This document shows, piece by piece, positions 57,276 to 64,000 of a stretch of DNA of 64,000 bases. Position 1 is the first letter of the stretch. Every line of letters starts with the position of its first letter. The translations under genes were made by a program, and so were the position numbers. The stretch is from Thalassotalea litorea (lineage in GTDB: Bacteria; Pseudomonadota; Gammaproteobacteria; Enterobacterales; Alteromonadaceae). A model generated the notes under the pieces. It had not been told where the DNA came from, ran no database searches, and worked only from the letters and a program-made list of their open reading frames with translations. The stretch is taken from NCBI RefSeq assembly GCF_005843925.1, contig NZ_VCBC01000003.1, positions 1 to 64,000 on the forward strand, written 5' to 3'.

Positions 57276-57676
57276 TATCTATCTCCATCGAATTGTTGTT
57301 ATGCATGCCGGTTTGTCATTGAAATCACAGTAACCAGCGTCCAATGGAGTGCGATTTTATAGCCCAAGTTCCGCAACTGAATCTGACTTTACGTAACTTT
57401 ACATTGGTGATCTGGCCGTTGACGAAATCTTGACATAACAGCCACACATGCGCCGATTTTCGTACGATAAGTAAACAAAAGGGACTTTTCATTGAACAAC
57501 CGGCTTTTCACCGGATTGCCTGGAATGTATAGAAAAAACGAGTTGTACAACAGTGTGCTGCGCACTTTTGACTTAGTGACTTTTGCGGAACTGGCGATGG
57601 TGAACTTTAATTAGGTTAGATAATTCTCTCGCCAATTTATATTGAAAACAGCGAGATAGCTTAAAACGGGCGGGCC
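57276..57676. other. Divergent promoter region between the lipoprotein and iorA genes
   Basis: No gene. TTGACA (57430-57435) is a good -35 but the -10 (CCGATT, 17 bases on) is poor. CCGGCTTTTCACCGG near 57500 forms a small hairpin. No known operator was recognised. Confidence 0.4.
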
Positions 57677-58192
57677 ATGATTAAGTTTACGATTAACGAT
57701 AAAGCAGTCAGTAGTAATGCCGCAGAAGACACCCCTTTGTTATGGGTGATTCGCGATGAATTGAAATTAAAAGGTACGAAATTTGGCTGCGGTATTGCGC
57801 AATGTGGGGCATGTACCGTGCATCTCAATGGTGCTGCCGTGCGCTCCTGTTCAATTCCGTTGTCTGCCGCTGAAGGTGGCAACCTGACCACCATAGAAGG
57901 ATTAAATGGTGAGCACCCCTTGCAACAAGCGTGGCTCGAAGCTCAGGTTCCTCAGTGCGGTTATTGTCAGTCGGGACAAATCATGCAGGCTGCCAGTTTG
58001 CTAAAAGAGAACCCAACACCGACAGAACAGGAAGTTATTGATGTAATGAAAGGGAATTTATGTCGCTGTATGTCGTATACCCGAATCACCAAAGCCATAA
58101 TGTCAGTTTCACAAAAAAATGCCGTGCAGATGTTTGATCCTGCCGAAGAAAATTCAGCACCCAGTGCTGTGGCTCAAGGGAGAGAATCATGA
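57677..58192 (+). CDS. iorA: Isoquinoline 1-oxidoreductase-type alpha subunit (2Fe-2S)
   Basis: 171 residues. N-terminal plant-type ferredoxin domain with CGIAQCGACTVHLNG (near 41-56) and C-terminal helical domain with CGYCQSGQIM and CRCMSYTRI (near 99 and 131), the two-cluster subunit of molybdenum hydroxylases. It moves electrons from the IorB active site. It overlaps iorB by four bases (ATGA). Confidence 0.93.
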   Translation: MIKFTINDKAVSSNAAEDTPLLWVIRDELKLKGTKFGCGIAQCGACTVHLNGAAVRSCSIPLSAAEGGNLTTIEGLNGEHPLQQAWLEAQVPQCGYCQSGQIMQAASLLKENPTPTEQEVIDVMKGNLCRCMSYTRITKAIMSVSQKNAVQMFDPAEENSAPSAVAQGRES

Positions 58193-60480
58193 AATCCATT
58201 AAAGATGCCAAACAAGGTGCTGATAATTACTCCCGCCGCCGTTTTCTAATCGGCAGTGTGGGCGGTTCTTTGTTAATGGCCTTTGCGCCGCTTTCCTTCG
58301 CCAGCGTTACCACCCGAGAATTAGCCGATGGTATCAATGGTGCCGCTTTTTCGCCTACAGTATGGTTTGAAATAGCCAGCAATGGACAAATCAATGTCAA
58401 TATTCCCCGAGCGGAAATGGGCCAACATGTTGGCACGGCACTGGCGCGTATTATTGCCGATGAACTGGGTGCGGACTGGAATGATGTCAGGATCACCCAT
58501 GTCGACACCGATCCGAAATGGGGATACATGGTAACCGGAGGTTCTTGGTCTGTGCATCAGTCATTCGCACCATTTTCACAGGCAGGCGCTGCAGGGCGGA
58601 TGACCTTAATTGAAGCCGGCGCGAAAATATTGCGCTCTGAGCCGGGGGAGTGTCGAGCGGAAAAGTCTCAGATTGTATGCGGCAGTAAAGCCATTTCTTT
58701 CGCCGATATTGTCAGTCAATCTAAGCTGGATAAAACCTTTACCGCTGAGGAGTTGGCAGCCTTGCCGATAAAGCCAGCGAAACAACGTAAGCTGATTGGA
58801 AAATCGGCGCGGGCTTTGGATATTCCTGCGAAAATCGATGGTAGTGCTACTTATGGTCTGGATGTGGAGTTTGACGATATGGTCTACGCCCGCCCGGTTA
58901 TGCCACCGACAGCGTTTGGTTCGAAAGTCAAAAGTGTCGATGACAGCGAGGCGAAGAAAATCGAAGGCTATTTAGGCTTCGAAATATTAAAAGACCCGAG
59001 TAATTTAATTCAGGGCTGGGTTGTGGTGCTGGCGAAAAATTATGTCAGTGCCATCAAAGCCGGTGATGCGCTAAAAGTCGATGTGAGCCCAGGTGAAAGT
59101 GCCGATGTGAGTGAAGCTGACATTCTTGCGCAAGGCCAGAAGTTAGTAAAAGAATTGGATCAAGGCGCCTGGTTTGTTAATGAAGGCGACGTGACTAAGG
59201 CTAAAACCAAAAGTCAGACAACCCTTGAAAGTGTTTATCAAACCCATACCGTTATGCACTTTCCATTGGAGCCATTGAATGCCACGGTTTATCAGGAAGA
59301 GGGGGTTTGGCATGTCCATGGTGGTAATCAATGGCAATCGCTAACCTTACCGGCAATCGCGAAAGCCTTAGAGGTAGAAGAAGACAAAGTCATTATTCAT
59401 CAATACTATCTCGGCGGTGGTTTTGGCCGACGCCTATTTGGGGATTACATGATCCCAGCAGCGCTTACCGCCAAACAAAGTGGTAAAAGGGTTAAGTTTA
59501 TTTTTACCCGGGAAGATGACAGCAAGTTTGATCAGCCGCGCTCAGCATCTGTATCAAAATTACAATCTTATTTTGACAAGGATAATAACTTTTTGGGGAT
59601 GACCCATGGATTTTGCGCAGGTTGGCCCACCATGGCAATGGCCCCGGACTTTATGCCTGAGGGAGCCAATAAAACCGGCAAGCTAGATCCATTCTCTGCT
59701 GCCGGCGCCGATCATTGGTACACCATGGCGAATCACAGAGCGTTAGCCGTGAATAATGATTTAGCACAAAAAACCTTTAAACCCGGCTGGTTACGATCTG
59801 TTGGTCAGGGTTGGATCGTGTGGGGGTTAGAGTCCTTTATTGATGAAACCGCCAAGCAAGCAGGGATGAATCCCATCGATTTTCGTCTGTCACTACTTAA
59901 TGGAGAAGGTAAACAGGCAGGCACATGCCCTAACAGTACCGGGGGGGCGAAACGATTGCACCATGTACTTAGCCGATTAAAAGACAAAATAGCTGATACC
60001 GATAAGCTTGGCGCAGATGAGGGTATGGGGGTTGCCGTCTGTTCAGGGCAGGAGCGCAATATGCCCGCATGGCTTGCGGTTGCAGCTCATGTCAAAGTTG
60101 ATAGAGCATCCGGCCAGGTTGAGGTTAAAAAACTCACATTAGTGATGGACTCTGGCACGGTAGTGCACCCCGATGGCGCCCTTGCTCAATTAGAAGGCGG
60201 CGCTTTATGGGGGCTGAGTATGGCGTTATATGAGGGAACAGAATTCAAAAATGGTCAGGTAAAAGATTTAAACCTAGATACCTACACTCCGCTACGCCTG
60301 AATCAGGTTCCGGAACTGGATATTGAGTTTATTGAAAGTTCAGAAGTGCCAGTGGGACTCGGTGAACCCGGCGTTATCGGCATCGCTCCAGCGATTGGCA
60401 ATGCGATCTATCAGGCAGTGGGTGTGCGAGTGAAAAATTTACCGATACGTCCAGAAGACCTATTGGGAGAATTATCCTAA
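58189..60480 (+). CDS. iorB: Isoquinoline 1-oxidoreductase-type beta subunit (molybdopterin-binding)
   Basis: 763 residues. Twin-arginine signal (YSRRRFLIGSVGGSLLMAFA, about 15-34), so the folded pair is exported to the periplasm. Molybdopterin cytosine-dinucleotide loops VNIPRAEMGQHVGTAL, GGGFGRRLFGDYM and VGLGEPGVIGIAPAIGNA, the last with the catalytic Glu. It hydroxylates a heterocycle or oxidises an aldehyde; the natural substrate cannot be told. No cytochrome c or chaperone subunit lies next to it. Confidence 0.93.
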   Translation: MKSIKDAKQGADNYSRRRFLIGSVGGSLLMAFAPLSFASVTTRELADGINGAAFSPTVWFEIASNGQINVNIPRAEMGQHVGTALARIIADELGADWNDVRITHVDTDPKWGYMVTGGSWSVHQSFAPFSQAGAAGRMTLIEAGAKILRSEPGECRAEKSQIVCGSKAISFADIVSQSKLDKTFTAEELAALPIKPAKQRKLIGKSARALDIPAKIDGSATYGLDVEFDDMVYARPVMPPTAFGSKVKSVDDSEAKKIEGYLGFEILKDPSNLIQGWVVVLAKNYVSAIKAGDALKVDVSPGESADVSEADILAQGQKLVKELDQGAWFVNEGDVTKAKTKSQTTLESVYQTHTVMHFPLEPLNATVYQEEGVWHVHGGNQWQSLTLPAIAKALEVEEDKVIIHQYYLGGGFGRRLFGDYMIPAALTAKQSGKRVKFIFTREDDSKFDQPRSASVSKLQSYFDKDNNFLGMTHGFCAGWPTMAMAPDFMPEGANKTGKLDPFSAAGADHWYTMANHRALAVNNDLAQKTFKPGWLRSVGQGWIVWGLESFIDETAKQAGMNPIDFRLSLLNGEGKQAGTCPNSTGGAKRLHHVLSRLKDKIADTDKLGADEGMGVAVCSGQERNMPAWLAVAAHVKVDRASGQVEVKKLTLVMDSGTVVHPDGALAQLEGGALWGLSMALYEGTEFKNGQVKDLNLDTYTPLRLNQVPELDIEFIESSEVPVGLGEPGVIGIAPAIGNAIYQAVGVRVKNLPIRPEDLLGELS

Positions 60481-60544
60481 CCGCATGTTTTTGCGTTAAT
60501 TTATTTTTATTCTATAGTCAGGTATTGATGAAAAGGGATTTTCT

Positions 60545-61702
60545 ATGCGCCAAAATAAAGTTGTTGTATCACTCTACAATACGCCCAGTGGCCGGTTTAG
60601 TTGGTGGGACTTGATTTCCGTTGGTTTGACAAAGGTACTCGCAAAACAGCAAATCGATCACATTCATTTCTATAGTACATACACTGAAAATTCTGTTTAT
60701 CGCCAAAAAGAGAGAAATATTGCAACAGCCTCGGATCTCAATTGCCGTCAGTGGTTGACGCAAAATATCGAACCAATCATTCAACAATATGACAAGGTAA
60801 TAATTCACACGCATTGTTATTATCCACCAACAAAACTGCACATTCTCCTCAACAAATATTCGCATGTACGCTGGTGCTGTACTGAACATCGGATTGGCTC
60901 TTCATCGACTTCTTTTTTCAAGCGCAGCATCAAGGGAATGTTAAGAACCTTCAATTATTTACCCAAACATATTATTGCCGTATCAAAAGCTGGCTTTGTA
61001 CGTAACAACAAACTGTTTGGCAAAAACAACCAACATTTGGTGATTAATGGCATTGATTTAAAACGATTTACGCCACAAATGATGCCAACACTTGAGACGG
61101 TAAAAACCGGAATATATGTTGGTAGAATTGACAGTAAAAAGGGCGTTTGGATGCTACTGGACGCGGTTTCGTTATTGGTTCATAAGGTTGGTCGTCAAGA
61201 CTTTCGCCTTAAGATTGTCGGTGGGAACAATTGTGAAGTCGCATTACTTAAAGATTACATCAAAGTTAAGAGCATCGAATCGTACATCGAGGTTCTAGGT
61301 TATCAACCTCGGCCTGAGATCGAGGTGAAAAGATCCCACTTTGTTGTGATCCCGACTCTGATTGAAGAGGCCTTGTCTTTGGCTGCGATTGAAGCGCGTC
61401 GTATTGGTCGAGCCGTTGTTTATTCCGAGAAAGGTGGATTGCCAGAGACTATGGTGCCCTTTAAAACCGGGATTAAAATAAAGGAGTTAACCGCGGCGGG
61501 AATTTGTGATTCACTTGTGATGATGCTCGATAGCCCATTAAGCTCGCAAGGTATCTCTAAAGGGCTGAGCCATGACTTGGCACAATTTAGCGATCAGCGG
61601 ATGTTTAACGAGTATCAGGAATTACTTGGGCAGATTTTCGAGACAATCCCATTCGGGGTTGAAGTCGAAGAAGGGGAACGAGAGGGCACGGCGAGTTTTT
61701 AA
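60545..61702 (+). CDS. Glycosyltransferase, GT4 family
   Basis: 385 residues, GT-B fold. The C-terminal nucleotide-sugar domain starts at YVGRIDSKKGVWMLLDAVSLL (near 190). RLKIVGG and IPTLIEEALSLAAIEARRIGRAVVYSEKGGLPETM (EX7E-type donor site) follow. The N-terminal acceptor domain is divergent (VVSLYNTPSGRFSWWDLIS). It probably adds a sugar to a surface polysaccharide or lipid. Single gene, 65 bases after iorB, likely with its own promoter (an AT-rich gap with TATAGT lies between). Confidence 0.88.
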   Translation: MRQNKVVVSLYNTPSGRFSWWDLISVGLTKVLAKQQIDHIHFYSTYTENSVYRQKERNIATASDLNCRQWLTQNIEPIIQQYDKVIIHTHCYYPPTKLHILLNKYSHVRWCCTEHRIGSSSTSFFKRSIKGMLRTFNYLPKHIIAVSKAGFVRNNKLFGKNNQHLVINGIDLKRFTPQMMPTLETVKTGIYVGRIDSKKGVWMLLDAVSLLVHKVGRQDFRLKIVGGNNCEVALLKDYIKVKSIESYIEVLGYQPRPEIEVKRSHFVVIPTLIEEALSLAAIEARRIGRAVVYSEKGGLPETMVPFKTGIKIKELTAAGICDSLVMMLDSPLSSQGISKGLSHDLAQFSDQRMFNEYQELLGQIFETIPFGVEVEEGEREGTASF

Positions 61703-61725
61703 AAATCGATTTTTTGTTATGGCTG

Positions 61726-62235
61726 TTAGATACGTTTCATCATTAACACATCTCGCTGTTTGTCGCTGCCAAGCCAAAATGTCGTACTGCCGCATTGTTG
61801 AAAGCCAAAATCCAGATAAAATCGAATGGCTCTCGGATTGTGTTCCCATACCCCGAGCCAGACACCATCACAAGTTAACGTTCTTGCGATTTTGTGCATT
61901 TCATTAAATAAACGTTTACCAACCCCCGTACCTAAGAATGCCTTAGCAACGTATATTCTATCGAGATGTAAGGGGTTACCCAGTGGGCAGTGAGCAAAGG
62001 TACTTCCAGGTCGCAGTTGCATAAAACCTGCCAATGAGTCGTTTTTAACCGCCAGTAACGTCATGATATCGGGGTTGGCAATTTCCATCGTTTGTTGGTT
62101 TTTGCCGTAATTTTTCGCGCAGTACGTATCCATATCTTTGGCGGTATTAAACTCTGAAAAGGTGTCGCGAAACGATTGCTCCATAAGTTTGGATAAAGCC
62201 CATGCATCGGCAGGGGTGGCATTTCTAATTTGCAT
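61726..62235 (-). CDS. GNAT family N-acetyltransferase
   Basis: 169 residues. MQIRNATPADAWALSKLMEQSFRDTF is the usual start. Acetyl-CoA loop LDRIYVAKAFLGTGVGKRLFNEMHKIA (near 90-115), motif B NPRAIRFYLDFGFQQCGSTTFWLG. Substrate unknown. Convergent with the glycosyltransferase gene. Confidence 0.9.
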   Translation of the reverse strand: MQIRNATPADAWALSKLMEQSFRDTFSEFNTAKDMDTYCAKNYGKNQQTMEIANPDIMTLLAVKNDSLAGFMQLRPGSTFAHCPLGNPLHLDRIYVAKAFLGTGVGKRLFNEMHKIARTLTCDGVWLGVWEHNPRAIRFYLDFGFQQCGSTTFWLGSDKQRDVLMMKRI

Positions 62236-62286
62236 TGTCAGGTGAAAGTCAGGGTATTTACAACAGTTTAACGGTTGCTGCGATTT

Positions 62287-63564
62287 TCAGAAAGGCTGAT
62301 TAATGATCAGGCGTAATTGTCCATCTTCGCTGGACTTAGCATAATCTATGCGAGCGATAACCCCCTCAATGTTCATCCGAATACCACCACCAAAACTAAA
62401 CTTCATATCTTCATGCAATTCACTTAAGTTAAATTCATCGGATATTTGTCCTGCATCGACAAACAGCACCCATTGCCACCAGGGTAAGCGATAATTTTCA
62501 ATGATAGGTAACTGGGGAAGTGGATGCCAGGCCGGAATCGCTCGAAACTCCAGACTATAACTCATGGCCGCACGACCATAAAAGCGATTGGTGTCATAAC
62601 CTCTCAGGCTATCCCAACCACCAAGCGTAACACCATCAAAATTTGGCGGGCGTCGATATTCACCATTGCGCTTGTGATTCCAGCTTGGCGTATCGGCAAT
62701 TAATGCATTAAATGCGATCGTTTGCTGCTGGAAAAATTTACTTTTACCGAGAGAGAGAAATTGACTATATTCACCTTCGATTTGGCTATATCCAGCGCGC
62801 CTGGAATCGCCAAAATCCTCAATGTACCGAGTCCGTACCTGAAATCCTTGCGATGGCATAGTTGTGGAGTTGCGATTATCGTAATTTATCTCTAATTCGA
62901 TGCCGGCACTGATATCGGTTACCTGGGCATCGGTTGCTCGTTGGTCGTCGTATTTTAAATAGCGCCGAAATGGCATAAATGTCAGGGTGGTAAAACCGCT
63001 TTGCCCGGGAAGCCAATCTTCAATATCATGCAGCTCTTCTGGAGATGAAGGTTGGCGTAACGTTGCGACCGAGCCTTTTTTACCGGCGCCAATGGGAAGT
63101 ACGTAATCGAATGTGATCCGAGAAAAGCCCTGACGAGCACTAAGAAGTTGCCGCTCTGGTTGATTGAAACTGGGGTCATCAATGTCATTCACGAATCGAT
63201 AAAACCCCTGGGTGTAGTGAGCGCGCATGATATCCGCACTGATCATCCACTGCGTTGATGAAAACGGCTGATAGTTATAAGCACCACCATAGATGGCCCA
63301 GGAATCATTCTTACTGTAAAAGCCGCCAGAAAATAAGGTCGCCTGAGGTTGCCAGGCATGTTTTACGACGCCCGCAGCACCAACGGTGGTTTGCAGCATT
63401 TCCGTATGAAAGGCAAAGGGAAGTCCCTTGAACTCGGGTTTATCCAAAGGCTTTTCGGATGCGTCTTCGGTAATCGTCGGCTCAATAAATTTCTTGCCCT
63501 GGCATGGCATGCTCAGCAATATGGCGAGAAAGAAGACTCTTTTAAGCAATGTCGTGAATGACAA
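62287..63564 (-). CDS. BamA/TamA (Omp85) family outer-membrane protein
   Basis: 425 residues, TTG start at 63564 with AGGA eight bases upstream and a signal peptide (LLKRVFFLAILLSMPCQG). Barrel of about sixteen strands. GWDSLRGYDTNRFYGRAAMSYSLEFRAIP is the L6-like (V/I)RG(F/Y) motif of Omp85 barrels, and WWQWVLFVDAGQI plus GGGIRMNI are near the end. It has few or no POTRA domains (short N-terminus), as in the surface-antigen subgroup. It could assemble or export a partner. Single gene. Confidence 0.88.
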   Translation of the reverse strand: MSFTTLLKRVFFLAILLSMPCQGKKFIEPTITEDASEKPLDKPEFKGLPFAFHTEMLQTTVGAAGVVKHAWQPQATLFSGGFYSKNDSWAIYGGAYNYQPFSSTQWMISADIMRAHYTQGFYRFVNDIDDPSFNQPERQLLSARQGFSRITFDYVLPIGAGKKGSVATLRQPSSPEELHDIEDWLPGQSGFTTLTFMPFRRYLKYDDQRATDAQVTDISAGIELEINYDNRNSTTMPSQGFQVRTRYIEDFGDSRRAGYSQIEGEYSQFLSLGKSKFFQQQTIAFNALIADTPSWNHKRNGEYRRPPNFDGVTLGGWDSLRGYDTNRFYGRAAMSYSLEFRAIPAWHPLPQLPIIENYRLPWWQWVLFVDAGQISDEFNLSELHEDMKFSFGGGIRMNIEGVIARIDYAKSSEDGQLRLIINQPF

Positions 63565-63735
63565 TTTATCGTCCTAAAGTCGTAACAACAATTTTATGGT
63601 AATGACTAAACTATAGGGCAAATGCTTTAGTTCATTATGCAACTATCGATAATTATTGAATATTTACCAAATCGATAAAACGTTATATCCTCCACAACTC
63701 TTTGACAAAATCTGATAATTCATGGGAGTGAATCA

Positions 63736-64000
63736 ATGAGCGACATTTTAAAAGCAATCAGGTTAACCAATGGTAATGGTATGGAAGTTACCTTGCTTAA
63801 TTACGGCGCTCGTATTGCATCGATTCAATTTAACGGCCAGGAAATGCTGGTGACCTATGACGATATCAATGGCTTTTTAGACGATGATTTATACCTTGGA
63901 GCGACGTGTGGGCGAGTCTGCAATCGCATCAGTGACGGGCGCTTCTGTGTTGATGGCAAATCTTATCAGTTGGCACAGAATAATGGCGGCAATTGCCTGC
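63736..64000 (+). CDS. galM: Aldose 1-epimerase, N-terminal part (runs off the window)
   Basis: At least 88 residues from the ATG at 63736 (GGGAG upstream). LLNYGARIASIQFNGQEMLVTYDD and YLGATCGRVCNRISDGRFCVDGKSYQLAQN match GalM, with the GRVxNRI motif and the NxGxN start of the active site. Interconverts alpha- and beta-aldoses. The usual C-terminal catalytic Glu lies outside the window. Confidence 0.93.
   Translation, partial: MSDILKAIRLTNGNGMEVTLLNYGARIASIQFNGQEMLVTYDDINGFLDDDLYLGATCGRVCNRISDGRFCVDGKSYQLAQNNGGNCL

Overview
The window reads as a piece of chromosome from a marine gammaproteobacterium of the order Alteromonadales, probably near Colwelliaceae or Alteromonadaceae. The evidence is the gene orders aroQ-accB-accC, dsbD-cutA-fxsA-groES-groEL, epmB/efp/epmA, glnA-DUF4124-glnL-glnG and yihY-pip-dtd-yiiD, together with the PEP-CTERM proteins. 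This placement is inferred from gene content, not from an rRNA gene. I found no rRNA, tRNA, CRISPR array, prophage or intact insertion sequence. Almost everything is ordinary chromosome with a few accessory patches.

Layout. 1-2.9 kb: the tail of an Ig-like-domain protein, then two paralogous secreted proteins with C-terminal sorting tails in a gene-poor stretch. 2.7-5.3 kb: biotin carboxylase genes and aroQ. 5.6-10.8 kb: thiol-disulfide transport (dsbD), cutA, fxsA and the chaperonin operon with a clear heat-shock promoter. 11-17 kb: accessory genes, namely an unknown lipoprotein, a sterol-desaturase-like enzyme, a CadC-like regulator with a tetratricopeptide domain, DUF3016 and an outer-membrane protein. 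17.2-20.1 kb: elongation factor P with its two lysylation enzymes. 20.2-25.5 kb: a MerC-like protein and the nitrogen regulation block glnG, glnL, DUF4124, glnA. 25.9-30.4 kb: typA, a small repressor-like protein, sodB, a PuuD-like membrane protein. 30.7-36.7 kb: a long plus-strand run of housekeeping and tRNA-quality genes ending with a PQQ-type sugar dehydrogenase. 36.8-39.3 kb: NfeD plus two SPFH proteins. 39.5-47.5 kb: a CPBP protease, histidine degradation (hutC-hutU-hutH) and glutaryl-CoA dehydrogenase. 47.5-51.3 kb: a DUF3604/parvulin/HupE-UreJ cluster of unknown function. 51.6-55.5 kb: an iron(III) ABC transporter with a Fur box. 55.7-64 kb: a calcium-loop lipoprotein, a molybdenum hydroxylase pair, a glycosyltransferase, an acetyltransferase, an Omp85-family protein and the start of an aldose 1-epimerase.

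Regulation is readable in several places: a sigma-32 promoter before groES, a sigma-54 promoter and an NtrC site before glnA, a second NtrC site directly before glnL, two TGTATATACA operators before hutC, a Fur box before fbpA, and twin 13-bp palindromes before merC. Two MITE-like inverted-repeat elements share the terminal sequence AATACCAATTA. One of them ends inside the 3' end of epmB and seems to supply its last codons. The best candidate for an undescribed system is the DUF3604-PpiC-HupE/UreJ cluster at 47.5-51.3 kb.
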